Source: JAAZHD01 sp012510895 (GTDB taxonomy: Bacteria > Bacillota > Clostridia > Caldicoprobacterales > DTU083). From it: a stretch of 64,000 nucleotides of DNA. The stretch lies in contig JBMNJC010000010.1 in assembly GCA_050951465.1 (NCBI GenBank), forward strand, positions 1-64,000, read 5' to 3'. Of the stretch, positions 35,741 through 44,340 are shown piece after piece. Position numbers and translations under genes: made by a program. The notes below the pieces were generated by a model that had not been told where the DNA came from, made no database searches, and saw only the letters and a program-made list of their open reading frames with translations. Each line of letters opens with the position of its first letter. Positions within the stretch are counted from its first letter, which is position 1.

Positions 35741-36591
35741 AAAAAGGACTTGGCAGAGGGCTGGATGCTTTATTTGAAAGCTATAGAGAAGAAACTGAAC
35801 AGTTTAAAGAAGAAGCACTTAAGGTACAGGAAATAAAGATTACAGACATTGATCCAAATCAGAATCAGCCAAGAAAGCAGTTTGATGAAGAAAAGATGAA
35901 TGAGCTGGCTGAATCCATACGAATACATGGTGTGGTTCAGCCAATTATATTAGTGCCTAAGGGAAGCCGATACAGGATTGTAGCAGGAGAACGGAGATGG
36001 CGCGCTGCCAGGGCTGCAAACAAAACTACAATACCGGCCATTGTTTTGGACCTGGACGAAAAACAGGTAATGGAGATAAGCCTGGTGGAAAATCTTCAGA
36101 GGGAAGATTTAAACCCAATTGAGGAAGCCAAGGGCATACAGGTAATGATGGAGAGACTGAAGCTTACTCAGGAAGAGGCTGCAAAAAGACTTGGCAAGAG
36201 CAGATCTGCAGTAGCCAATGCAGTAAGGCTGCTTACCCTTTCAGAAAAAATACAGGAGCTTTTGTCAGAAAATCTAATTACTGCAGGCCATGCCCGAGCC
36301 CTGCTTGCTGTGACTGATGAAAACTTAAGAAATGAAATAGCTGATAAAATAGTAAAAAAGGGCTTGTCGGTCAGAGAAACGGAAAACCTGGTGCAGAAAC
36401 TTAACAAGGTAGAAAAAAAGACTAAAGCTAAGGTCAAACCCGCCTATCTGATGGAAATAGAGTCCGGATTGGAAGAGCATCTGGGTACCAGAGTAAGAAT
36501 AAATGCCGGCAGCAAAAAAGGGATTATTGAAATTGAATACTACAGTAATGACGATTTGGAAAGAATAGTAGAAAGGCTTACCCGTACGTAA
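35728..36591 (+). CDS. parB: Chromosome partitioning protein ParB (Spo0J)
   Basis: 287 aa. MAAIKKGLGRGLDALF is the Soj-interacting N-terminus. The CTP-binding ParB fold shows DPNQNQPRKQFDEEK, VAGERRWRAARAA and ENLQREDLNPIEEA. The HTH region (EEAAKRLGKSRSAVANAVRLL) and C-terminal dimer domain follow. It binds parS, two copies of which lie 59 and 93 bp after the stop. Confidence 0.98.
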   Translation: MAAIKKGLGRGLDALFESYREETEQFKEEALKVQEIKITDIDPNQNQPRKQFDEEKMNELAESIRIHGVVQPIILVPKGSRYRIVAGERRWRAARAANKTTIPAIVLDLDEKQVMEISLVENLQREDLNPIEEAKGIQVMMERLKLTQEEAAKRLGKSRSAVANAVRLLTLSEKIQELLSENLITAGHARALLAVTDENLRNEIADKIVKKGLSVRETENLVQKLNKVEKKTKAKVKPAYLMEIESGLEEHLGTRVRINAGSKKGIIEIEYYSNDDLERIVERLTRT

Positions 36592-36612
36592 AAAAATTGC
36601 TTTAAAACAAAG

Positions 36613-36645
36613 GAACATCAGACAAAATTGTGATGTTCTTTCTTT
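36613..36645 (+). terminator. Terminator after parB
   Basis: GAACATCA (36613-36620), 10-nt loop, TGATGTTC (36631-36638), then TTTCTTTT. Confidence 0.7.
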
Positions 36646-36649
36646 TAAA

Positions 36650-36665
36650 TGTTTCACGTGAAACA
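36650..36665. promoter_or_regulatory. parS: parS site 1
   Basis: TGTTTCACGTGAAACA, a perfect 16-bp match to the parS consensus bound by ParB/Spo0J. Confidence 0.97.
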
Positions 36666-36683
36666 ATTATTCTGAAAAGCAAA

Positions 36684-36699
36684 TGTTTCACGTGAAACA
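36684..36699. promoter_or_regulatory. parS: parS site 2
   Basis: Second perfect TGTTTCACGTGAAACA, 34 bp from the first, just after the end of the convergent cvpA gene. Confidence 0.97.
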
Positions 36700-36702
36700 T
36701 TT

Positions 36703-37401
36703 TTATCTGCCTCTGATAATGCCGGTAAAGATATTAGCTGTGTTAAAGATATCAGCCAGCTTGGATCCGTCCAAAAATTTATTAAGAATATCTGCGGGAA
36801 ACAGCATTATTAAAATAGGCATCATGGCAAATAAAATATTCAGAATGAAAAAACCCCGTACCAGACCAAATCCTGCACCGGCTGCTCCGTCAAACTTTTT
36901 CAGCACAGGCATATCTACAATGGTTTTTGTTATCGACAGGATAATGGTAAAAAGGACTTTTAAAATTACGAAGGCAATCAGGATAGAAAAAATATTAACA
37001 ATTACCAGTGCCATGGTAGTATCAAAGTATTCGCCTAAAGTCTGTATGCCTTCAATGTTTTGTGCAAAATCTGACAGCAAAACCCGGTTAAAAGGCTCCG
37101 GAACCTGTGCTTGTTCCATTATGCCCTGAAACTTTTCGAAGGAGATGGTATGAAGAGGGGCAAGGCGGTCTTCTACGTTAACTATTTTTTCACTGCCTTC
37201 CACATAAAGAGTAATTGTTTCAAACAAACTGGGAAAAGTCTTTAGGATGAGTTTGGATATCAAAGGATAAATGAATATAGATACAACCCATGAGAGAAAA
37301 GAACCAACTGTATGCATTGCTGAAACTACTGATCCATTGTATAGGCCTATCAGCATAGTGGAGCTGATTATCAGGCATATTATCAAATCTACTATGTTCA
37401 T
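36703..37401 (-). CDS. CvpA family membrane protein
   Basis: 232 aa with four membrane segments (near residues 3-22, 28-50, 128-155 and 183-208). The N-terminal VDLIICLIISSTMLIGLYNG and GSFLSWVVSIFIYP match the colicin V production/CvpA family. The precise function in Gram-positives is unknown. GGAGG precedes the ATG. It overlaps the upstream DUF5711-like gene by 4 bp, so the two are one operon converging on parB. Confidence 0.85.
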   Translation of the reverse strand: MNIVDLIICLIISSTMLIGLYNGSVVSAMHTVGSFLSWVVSIFIYPLISKLILKTFPSLFETITLYVEGSEKIVNVEDRLAPLHTISFEKFQGIMEQAQVPEPFNRVLLSDFAQNIEGIQTLGEYFDTTMALVIVNIFSILIAFVILKVLFTIILSITKTIVDMPVLKKFDGAAGAGFGLVRGFFILNILFAMMPILIMLFPADILNKFLDGSKLADIFNTANIFTGIIRGR

Positions 37402-38552
37402 TCGGATTTTTCCTCCTGTTTTTCACTTGTGTATAATTGAAGTTCATTATTTTTTGTCTGTAAAAATAGAAATGAAGCCTGGTCTTTATTGAACATATTT
37501 ATTTTTTTAACCTGTATACCCAGATTTTGTTTTTTAGTTATTTTACCATTATTATTAAAAAGAATAATGGTATGATCAGACTCCAATCCAATATAACCCT
37601 TGCCGTATGCTCCTATGTACCTTAAGTATTTAGGAAATATTTTTATATCATATCCATCCTCTGTGACAAGCAGTGCATTTCCGGGTTTATCGTCTAGTTT
37701 GCCGAGGTCAGGAAAATAAAAGAGTAAATAATCATTTTCGTTTAAAACCTCAAAACGCCCTTCTGATAAATGGGGTATGGACCACTTTAATTCTCCTTCC
37801 ACATTGTAACACATAAGCTCTTTAATTCCCATTAAAATAATATTATTTTTCAGCCGAAAAATTTTGTATATAAGTTGATCTTTGACCGTAAGCACTCCAT
37901 ATATTTCATTCCTGTTAACGTAATGAAAAACCCGGGACAGGGGAACCGGTGAATCTATGCTTATGGTTAAAAGGGATACGTTTCTTTCATACGCATCCAT
38001 ATCTACATAGGCAGCGTTACCCATTCCTTCCAGGGAAATAAGGAAGCTGCTGTTCTCTGCAAGTATATAAGGTTCCGCCAGATCCTTCTCATTTTTTATA
38101 AGCAAAACCAAAAAACCGGTAAATTCTTTTATGCTCCAGATATTTAAATCCGGATTTTCATAAACGAGCTTAAAAGGAAGAGTCCGGGTATCATATATGC
38201 GGCTATTATCAATTACCATATAGTGTTCGGTAATAGCAGTAATTTTAAATTCTTCCCCATCTTCCTCTGCTTCTCTTTCTTCTTCTGCTTCCGAATCCTC
38301 CCGGCTGAGCAGCGGTTCTATTTGCTTCTTATTCCAATCATAAAACCTGGGGGAGCCGGACTCTCCGTATATGACCCATCCATCTGAAAATGTGTAAAGT
38401 TCTTCATCTTCATCCATGAAAACAAATTCAGAGGGTGAGACGGGAAAGAAGTCTGTGTTTTGCCGGCCGGAAAGAGCAGGGTAAATAAAATATACAGCTG
38501 TTATAACAACAGCAATGATTAATGCTAAAGAAAATATCTTTTTTCGCTTCAC
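37398..38552 (-). CDS. DUF5711-like membrane-anchored protein
   Basis: 384 aa with an N-terminal signal anchor (MKRKKIFSLALIIAVVITAV). The rest is beta-rich and repetitive (DEELYTFSDGWVIYG, KITAITEHYMVIDN, NEYLLFYFPDLG-like strands), consistent with a beta-propeller outside the membrane. An acidic EEEREAEEDGEE stretch is near residue 95. Similar clostridial proteins are grouped as DUF5711; that assignment is from memory of the architecture, not a search. It is translationally coupled to cvpA. Function unknown. Confidence 0.7.
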   Translation of the reverse strand: MKRKKIFSLALIIAVVITAVYFIYPALSGRQNTDFFPVSPSEFVFMDEDEELYTFSDGWVIYGESGSPRFYDWNKKQIEPLLSREDSEAEEEREAEEDGEEFKITAITEHYMVIDNSRIYDTRTLPFKLVYENPDLNIWSIKEFTGFLVLLIKNEKDLAEPYILAENSSFLISLEGMGNAAYVDMDAYERNVSLLTISIDSPVPLSRVFHYVNRNEIYGVLTVKDQLIYKIFRLKNNIILMGIKELMCYNVEGELKWSIPHLSEGRFEVLNENDYLLFYFPDLGKLDDKPGNALLVTEDGYDIKIFPKYLRYIGAYGKGYIGLESDHTIILFNNNGKITKKQNLGIQVKKINMFNKDQASFLFLQTKNNELQLYTSEKQEEKSE

Positions 38553-38754
38553 GCATTTTTCTCCTTATTCAAGCTTATAATCGAACATTATTTATTAACA
38601 CTTCAACAGATTTATATTCGTCATTAATTGCCAAAGTCCTGCCTGATGCTGAAAAGCATAGCATTTAGCTGGTATAAGTGGACGAATGCTTTACATAAAA
38701 TAATACTACAGCGACAAAATAATATGGAATGAATATCCATGGGAGGTTGTTCGT

Positions 38755-39360
38755 ATGACGGGTAGATGTGAGGAAATATCTGTGGATGTTAACCATGACC
38801 ATGCATTAACCATGTTCAGCAGGGCTTTTGAAAAGATATTCAGGCAGCTGTATACAAAGCAGTATAATGAAATTGTAATTCTGTGCATAGGAACCGATCG
38901 GTCCACCGGTGATTGCCTGGGCCCTTTAGTGGGCCATAAACTGAAATTGATTTCCTATAACAAAATTACGGTATACGGAACATTGGATCAGCCGGTTCAT
39001 GCCAAAAATTTGGAAGATATAATCAGGCTTATCAAAGAAAAACATAAAAATCCCTTTATTATAGCTATTGATGCATGCCTGGGGAAACCGGAAAGAATAG
39101 GAAAGATCAGCATGGGCAGCGGACCATTAAGACCAGGAGCCGGCGTAAACAAAATATTGCCTGAGATAGGTCATATGTATATAGTGGGCGTGGTTAATAT
39201 GAGCGGCTTTATGGAATATTTAATTCTGCAGAATACCAGATTAAGCCTTATAATGCGAATGGCCGACACAATAAGCAGTGGTATACATTTTAATATATGG
39301 AAGTTCCTAACTGAAGAATTTGATCAGGAAAGGGATCTGGACATGGAATTAAGAGGATAA
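38755..39360 (+). CDS. yyaC: Spore protease YyaC
   Basis: 201 aa. IVILCIGTDRSTGDCLGPLVGHKL, IIAIDACLGKPERIGKI, GPLRPGAGVNKILPEIG and VGVVNMSGFMEY are signatures of YyaC, a Gpr-related sporulation protein. In Bacillus subtilis yyaC also lies close to spo0J, so synteny agrees. GGGAGG lies before the ATG. A heptamer AATACTA about 50 bp upstream recalls forespore sigma-factor -10 elements, but no convincing -35 was found at the right distance. It shows the organism carries sporulation genes. Confidence 0.92.
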   Translation: MTGRCEEISVDVNHDHALTMFSRAFEKIFRQLYTKQYNEIVILCIGTDRSTGDCLGPLVGHKLKLISYNKITVYGTLDQPVHAKNLEDIIRLIKEKHKNPFIIAIDACLGKPERIGKISMGSGPLRPGAGVNKILPEIGHMYIVGVVNMSGFMEYLILQNTRLSLIMRMADTISSGIHFNIWKFLTEEFDQERDLDMELRG

Positions 39361-39361
39361 T

Positions 39362-39661
39362 TTAAAACAAGGGGCTGTACAGACGGTTTTCTATCATATA
39401 AACAATCTGTTCAGGACTTATACCTTTCGCATATATTAAAAGTATTCCTGAATCCGGCTCAGCAGTACTCAGCAGAGTATTGTTTTTAAAGGAAGAATCT
39501 ATGTTAAGCTGCTGATTTACAGCATTAGGATCCTTATAGATAAAAGCTGACGGTAAAATGCCGGCAGTACTTATGTCATCTGCGAAAACGGTATAATAGC
39601 CTTTGGAATCCAAATAGGCTTTTAAATTATCAAGTCCTCTCTCCAGGGCAATAATTTTCAA
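39362..39661 (-). CDS. YkuS/UPF0180-like small protein
   Basis: 99 aa from TTG 39661, preceded by GGAGGTG. The N-terminal MKIIALERGLDNLKAYLDSKG resembles the UPF0180/YkuS family (small proteins of unknown role), but the C-terminal half (PDSGILLIYAKGISPEQIVYMIENRL) extends beyond the usual 80 residues. The ribosome binding site lies in the 3' arm of a hairpin followed by a T-run (39666-39702). Convergent with yyaC (1 bp apart). Confidence 0.7.
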   Translation of the reverse strand: MKIIALERGLDNLKAYLDSKGYYTVFADDISTAGILPSAFIYKDPNAVNQQLNIDSSFKNNTLLSTAEPDSGILLIYAKGISPEQIVYMIENRLYSPLF

Positions 39662-39702
39662 AAAAACACCTCCGATACTATTCTTAGTATACCTGAAGGT
39701 GT
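39661..39702 (-). terminator. Hairpin plus U-run between the DUF4446 and UPF0180-like genes, containing the latter's ribosome binding site
   Basis: Minus strand: ACACCT (39697-39702), inner arms ATACTA/TAGTAT, AGGTGT (39666-39671), then TTTTTT running into the TTG start. The Shine-Dalgarno GGAGGTG is in the 3' arm. Same design as the ilvE-tpx junction. Confidence 0.55.
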
Positions 39703-39725
39703 GTTTTTTATGACTTCCTTTAACA

Positions 39726-40226
39726 TTATAATCCGTACAAAGCTTGTTCTATAGCTTCTTTTTCCTCTTTTGTGAGCGGATACTCTGATTCCTTTTTCTT
39801 TACAGGCTTTGCAAAAATGGTCGAGCTGCTTCGTCCGTACAGGCTGGTTAAGACGAAGCCGTCACCTTTATTATTGAGCATGGCAATTGAGAAGCTCTGT
39901 TGACTGCCGTTCTGATCAAATGCATCGTACCTTACAATGCCTACCCTTTGAATGCTTCTTGTCAGTTTGCTGTTTATGGCGGCAAAAGAGGATTCCATTT
40001 CCTTAAGCCTTTCCTGGTTGGCTTCTATTGCTTCCAACTGATTAAAAAGCACCGCCTCCAGGTTCTTATTGTTCATGCCTCTCATAAGCTTCCTGTACCT
40101 GCGAAGCAATTTATTTGTACGAGATATATTAAGCACTGCCAAAAAAAATGATAATAAGGACAGCAGCAATACTGCAATAAGTATTTCTGCAATATAATTA
40201 TTGATAAATATGGATACTGATTCCAT
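39726..40226 (-). CDS. DUF4446 family membrane protein
   Basis: 166 aa. One N-terminal membrane segment (residues 12-32), a basic stretch (RYRKLMRGMNNKNLEAVL), a coiled coil and then the domain RVGIVRYDAFDQNGSQQSFSIAMLNNKGDGFVLTSLYGRSSS with a C-terminal PLTKEEKEAIEQAL. This is the DUF4446 pattern, commonly encoded near parB/yyaC in Clostridia. Function unknown. Confidence 0.85.
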   Translation of the reverse strand: MESVSIFINNYIAEILIAVLLLSLLSFFLAVLNISRTNKLLRRYRKLMRGMNNKNLEAVLFNQLEAIEANQERLKEMESSFAAINSKLTRSIQRVGIVRYDAFDQNGSQQSFSIAMLNNKGDGFVLTSLYGRSSSTIFAKPVKKKESEYPLTKEEKEAIEQALYGL

Positions 40227-40259
40227 AAAACCTCCTGGATGACAAAGAAAAGTGTTTCA

Positions 40260-41138
40260 TTAATTTCTGTAAACTTTCAGGGATAAAGGAGATAACCCAA
40301 AAGACACCGGCGTATTTAAAGGCCATTCCCCGTCAACATTTACTGCCAAAGATTCATTGGAACTGATTTTAACCTCTTTGCACTTAAATGTTGTAACGAA
40401 GGGAAGGTCCAGATACTTGCCCTTGGCGAACTTAAACAGCAGGAAAGGTACCATATACCGCGGAACGGGTTTTATAAGAATAACATCCAGCATGCCGTCG
40501 GTAGTGGAGCCGTTGGGATTAACCAGCAGACCGCCGCCGTAAGATATGCCGTTGCAGACAGCGGTCAGAAAGATTTTTGCTGATATGCACTTGCCGTCGA
40601 TTGACAGGTTAATATCTTTTGGCTTATAAGTAAGAAGCCTTATAAAAACAGAAATCAAATAGGCAGCCTTTCCCTTTACAAATCGTTTTATCTGGTGGAG
40701 GCCGCGGACAATTTCTGCATCAAAGCCCACACTGGCTACATTCAGAAAAACCCTTCCGTTGAAACGTGCAAGATCGACCAGACTGGGTGCTTTGCCGGTT
40801 ATTATGGACAAAGCTTCTTCCAGACGGGAAAAACCAACAGGTATGTTCATAGCCCTGGCAAAATCGTTGCCTGATCCCAGGGGCAGGATCCCAAGGGGTA
40901 TATCAGTTTCAGTCAGCCCGTTGGCTACTTCCAGAACGGTTCCGTCGCCGCCCGCCGCTATAACGGCTGAATAACCCCTGCTCTGATCTTTTGCGATATT
41001 GGTAGCATCTCCGGGTCCTCTGGTTAGCTGAATGCTGTATTCAATTCCTCTGTTCCTGCAAAAATCTTCTATAATTGGTACTGCTTTTACTGTATAGCCT
41101 TTTCCGGCAATTGGATTTACGATGAATAACAGTTTCAT
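40260..41138 (-). CDS. Diacylglycerol/lipid kinase (YegS/DgkB family)
   Basis: 292 aa. FIVNPIAGKG at the N-terminus, the catalytic GGDGTVLEVANGL near residue 62, PLGSGNDFARAM, and the C-terminal beta-sandwich with SYGGGLLVNPNGSTTDGMLDV and the ending NVDGEWPLNTPVSF. It phosphorylates diacylglycerol or a related lipid at the membrane using ATP. Single-domain protein of typical length. Located 18 bp after the following secreted-protein gene, likely the same transcript. Confidence 0.93.
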   Translation of the reverse strand: MKLLFIVNPIAGKGYTVKAVPIIEDFCRNRGIEYSIQLTRGPGDATNIAKDQSRGYSAVIAAGGDGTVLEVANGLTETDIPLGILPLGSGNDFARAMNIPVGFSRLEEALSIITGKAPSLVDLARFNGRVFLNVASVGFDAEIVRGLHQIKRFVKGKAAYLISVFIRLLTYKPKDINLSIDGKCISAKIFLTAVCNGISYGGGLLVNPNGSTTDGMLDVILIKPVPRYMVPFLLFKFAKGKYLDLPFVTTFKCKEVKISSNESLAVNVDGEWPLNTPVSFGLSPLSLKVYRN

Positions 41139-41156
41139 ATTCTATCTCCAAGCTTT

Positions 41157-42512
41157 TTATCTGAATAAGTATCTGCCTTCTTTTTTCCTTTTTCTGCCGC
41201 GCAGCAGGAATATCAATATTATTAATAATACTGCTGCCAGGAATACTATTTCAACCGGTACCTCATATCCTGCTATATTTATAGATTTAACCAGCTCTTC
41301 TTCCTCATCATCTGAGGAGGGGGTTTCTACCGGTGTTTCTTCAGGTTCTTCAGTTTCAGCCGGATCGGGCTCCGGCTCCAAAAGGGCGTCTGAGCTTTCA
41401 ATTTCAGCCATTCTTTCTTCTACCCACATGAGGAAGATAGTGTTTTCCATTATATATTCCCTGGCTGTGTCAAGATAATCATATATATCTTTATCGTCAG
41501 CCAAGGTCTTTTTCATATAATTATATTTTTCATATATAATACGATTCTGAAAGGTTTCTTCAAGTCCGCCGAAAAAAGGCTTTCTTTCCAGGCGGCTGAA
41601 TATGGCGGCTGCCTCGTCTGTTTGATATAATCCCTGGTGAGAAAGAGCTTTCAGATATTCCAGCTCGTTCTTCAGCAAAGGTTCCGATTCCTCTTCCAGA
41701 TACTGATCAATTCTGCTTATTGCCTCATCATAGGATTTATTCTTAAAAGCAGCCAGTATATCGGAAATGGTCCTGTTTATGTTTTCTGATCTCTCCAGAG
41801 CAGTAACTGCCAGTTCTTCTGTGAATCTTAAGTATACCTGGATGTTGTCAGGAACAGAGGTATTATTATACCTCCAGGAAAGCCTGCTGAAACCGTCATA
41901 TTCATGGGGCAGCACGGAAGGATTGGGTTCAAGTTGATAAGGCTGTCCGTCTTTAACGTACACAGTAAGCTCAACGTTCCGGGGCATATCTACCCAGGCT
42001 TTAATAAACTCAAGGGGCACATAAATCATTTTTGTGCCGTTTTCGTCAGCAGAATTTTCATATTGATAAGAGAAGTCAATGACCTTGTATTCACCGGGTT
42101 GAAGCCTAATATTCCATGTATACCAATTACGGGGCAGATCGGAATAGTTTGATTCATTTTCATTTGTCCGGTTTCTTCGCGTGGTAAGCCTCTGGCGCTT
42201 TCCGTCCATTATAACCTCTAAAGCTTCTATTTCAATATTTCCGTTGTTAAGATGAGAAGGGATGCCGATTGTAACATCCTCCCGGCCTTCTTCGTTCAGG
42301 TTTTTTAATACCAGAGAGACGCGGACAGAAGTAAAACCTGATTCCACATGCAAATCGGTTTTATAGGAAATTATAGAAACAGTGCTGTCTTCATTTATTT
42401 TAGCACCGGATGATACCCTTGATAATGGAGAAGGTGCTGCTACTGCTTTACCGGCAGAAAATGCAAACAAAAAAAATATGGAAAGCAATATCAGCCAAAA
42501 ATACTTTTTCAT
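41157..42512 (-). CDS. Secreted membrane-anchored protein of unknown function
   Basis: 451 aa. Signal peptide 1-25 (ends AVAAPSP), then a beta-sandwich-like region (residues 30-210, e.g. SVRVSLVLKNLNEEGREDVTIGIP). A helical region follows (about 215-360: KSYDEAISRIDQYLEEESEP, TPR-like). An acidic Pro/Thr linker (380-410), a membrane helix (about 425-443) and a basic cytoplasmic tail RGRKRKKEGR complete it. Type I topology with a large outside part. The first domain recalls DUF4424-like proteins, weakly. Its start codon is only about 25 bp from the transposase remnant, so its original upstream region is probably lost. Confidence 0.75.
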   Translation of the reverse strand: MKKYFWLILLSIFFLFAFSAGKAVAAPSPLSRVSSGAKINEDSTVSIISYKTDLHVESGFTSVRVSLVLKNLNEEGREDVTIGIPSHLNNGNIEIEALEVIMDGKRQRLTTRRNRTNENESNYSDLPRNWYTWNIRLQPGEYKVIDFSYQYENSADENGTKMIYVPLEFIKAWVDMPRNVELTVYVKDGQPYQLEPNPSVLPHEYDGFSRLSWRYNNTSVPDNIQVYLRFTEELAVTALERSENINRTISDILAAFKNKSYDEAISRIDQYLEEESEPLLKNELEYLKALSHQGLYQTDEAAAIFSRLERKPFFGGLEETFQNRIIYEKYNYMKKTLADDKDIYDYLDTAREYIMENTIFLMWVEERMAEIESSDALLEPEPDPAETEEPEETPVETPSSDDEEEELVKSINIAGYEVPVEIVFLAAVLLIILIFLLRGRKRKKEGRYLFR

Positions 42513-42535
42513 AGAACCGACCTTTCTGTAAAATA

Positions 42536-43579
42536 ATGGGAAATATTAAATCGGTATTAATGGATCTGAAAATCAATTCCATCAGTGATATATACAATAA
42601 CAATTTTATCACAATGTATATGAAAGAACAAGATAGTGATGTTGTCAAGCCCGGCGGTTATAAATTTGAATCCCTTGGCATCGTACGGGACGGTTCCGAA
42701 AGTACTAAGAATAAGAACGTATATAAAAAAGGCTATCACGTGACGGAAGCCACCGTCCTTACCAAAAGTGGGCACCCGGCCAGTATTTTTTCTGAAATAC
42801 ATTCTTCAAAGGAAAAGGAATTTACTTCTATTAATGATATTACATTCTCTGCAATGAAACGGGGTGCAAATCTGTTTGGAAAAGCTACTTTTGTCATGGA
42901 CAGAGGCTATGACGATAACAAGATGTTCCTAAAGCTTGACGAAATGGAGCAGGACTATGTTATTCGTCTTACTACAAAACGTAAGCTGCTTTTTCATAAT
43001 AAATGGATCAAGGCAACCGAACTGCGTGATCGCCGCAAGGGAAAAATTAAAACCCCAGTTTTTTATAAAGGGGAGCAGCATGATGCATACCTTTCCCACG
43101 TCAAAGTACAGATTACGGCTTCCAGAAAGGATATTTACCTTGTGTTGGTTTACGGCATTACGGAACATCCTATGATGCTTGCTACGAATAAAGAAATTCG
43201 TTGCAAAGAAGATGTCATCCGGGTGGCAAGGCTATACTTATCCAGGTGGCGTATTGAGGAATATTTCCGCTGTAAAAAGCAGATGTTCCAGTTTGAAAAC
43301 TTCCGAGTAAGGAAACTTGTCGCCATCAATGCACTGAATTTTTACATAACCCTATGCATGGCATTCCTGGCTCACATATCCATGAAGCCAGAAACAAATT
43401 CCATGAAGGTTTCTATTATACAACAGGCGAACCCGATAAAAGAAAAGGTTCATTTCTGCTATTACCGGCTAGCGAAAGGTATCTCAGGCATACTCATCCA
43501 TGCAAAAGCAGGCGTCAGGCTCTGGTTCAGGACAAGACGTCCCGCATACCGTCAACTTTGCTTTAAGCTGGCCGTCTGA
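42536..43579 (+). CDS. IS4-type DDE transposase, N-terminally truncated remnant
   Basis: 347 aa open frame. DDE triad visible: first Asp in KEQDSDVVKP, second in VMDRGYDDN, Glu in LSRWRIEEYFRCKK (the Y-2-R-3-E-like block). Full IS4-family transposases of this sort carry roughly another 80-100 residues before the first Asp, here absent. No ribosome binding site precedes 42536 and no terminal inverted repeats could be matched on the two sides. Probably a decayed insertion sequence truncated at its left end. Another reading is a full-length member of an unusual short type. Confidence 0.75.
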   Translation: MGNIKSVLMDLKINSISDIYNNNFITMYMKEQDSDVVKPGGYKFESLGIVRDGSESTKNKNVYKKGYHVTEATVLTKSGHPASIFSEIHSSKEKEFTSINDITFSAMKRGANLFGKATFVMDRGYDDNKMFLKLDEMEQDYVIRLTTKRKLLFHNKWIKATELRDRRKGKIKTPVFYKGEQHDAYLSHVKVQITASRKDIYLVLVYGITEHPMMLATNKEIRCKEDVIRVARLYLSRWRIEEYFRCKKQMFQFENFRVRKLVAINALNFYITLCMAFLAHISMKPETNSMKVSIIQQANPIKEKVHFCYYRLAKGISGILIHAKAGVRLWFRTRRPAYRQLCFKLAV

Positions 43580-43795
43580 ATAGATAAAAAACATTCTTCT
43601 TAAAAAGTCCGGTTTCGGCGGGGCTTATTAAAGTACGCACTTCGAAAAAACCGGGAAACGCTCATTTAATGCGTCTTCAGACGCTTTGCCGGGATTTATT
43701 AAATATTATTTAAATATTTAAATTTTCATAATGAATGAAAACCCTTTTTTTAAACAATACTAGAAATAATAAATCAAAAAAGGAGGCCTGGGAAT
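43580..43795. other. Intergenic stretch after the transposase remnant
   Basis: 216 bp with a perfect small hairpin GCGTC-TTCA-GACGC (about 43662-43675), CCGG-rich repeats (CCGGTTTCGGCGGGG, AACCGGGAAA, TTGCCGGGA) and then AT-rich DNA before the next ribosome binding site. It may contain the right end of the decayed IS; no matching left end was found. Confidence 0.4.
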
Positions 43796-44113
43796 ATGTG
43801 GTGGGATCAATGGAGAAACATGAATAATACTGATTTTTACTTACCTTTTCCTTTTATTATTAATAAAGTGGATAATGCTAAAGAAGGCTCTGATTCTTAT
43901 CATGTTTATGTGAATGGGGATTATGTGGGAGATAAAACTGCAATTATTCAGGGAGAAGAAGGTTCAAAGGCTATAAAAGACTACTTGCAGTCCCGCGGCT
44001 TTAATAATTTTAAAATAGAAACTGAAGGAAACAGAATCCAGGTTCAGACTGAAGAGGAAACAGAAGAGGATAATATAAAAAGGCATTTGTCGGTATATTT
44101 AAGCATTAGATAA
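43796..44113 (+). CDS. Small hypothetical protein
   Basis: 105 aa behind AAAAAGGAGG. An aromatic/Asn-rich start (MWWDQWRNMNNTDFYLPFPF) is followed by a compact alpha/beta part (YHVYVNGDYVGDKTAIIQGEEG, AIKDYLQSRGFNNFKIETEGNRIQV) and an acidic EEETEEDN stretch. Not recognised. It is flanked by the transposase remnant and the MoxR operon and has its own terminator, so it is a single-gene unit. The composition suggests a small soluble or coat-like protein, but that is a guess. Confidence 0.65.
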   Translation: MWWDQWRNMNNTDFYLPFPFIINKVDNAKEGSDSYHVYVNGDYVGDKTAIIQGEEGSKAIKDYLQSRGFNNFKIETEGNRIQVQTEEETEEDNIKRHLSVYLSIR

Positions 44114-44198
44114 TTGTACAGGCAGTTATTCTCTGCTCATATTATTCGAATTAATTCAGCATAAACTAAAGACTTTATTTTAACAGGAACCGGAATAC

Positions 44199-44230
44199 AG
44201 CTGCAGCCTTATGGACTGCAGCTTTTTTTA
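44199..44230 (+). terminator. Intrinsic terminator after the small hypothetical gene
   Basis: AGCTGCAG (44199-44206), 9-nt loop, CTGCAGCT (44216-44223), then TTTTTT. Confidence 0.85.
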
Positions 44231-44340
44231 ATATAGGGTAAAACTCTTTAGGATAAATATAAAGGAAGGAATGCAGGGTAAAATGTAGAATATGATTAAT
44301 AATATAAATTTATGTTTTAAATAGGAAAAGAGGTTTGCTG

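Noticed and set aside
38650..38740. Possible forespore sigma-factor promoter before yyaC
   Set aside because: A -10-like AATACTA exists but no matching -35 at a proper distance.
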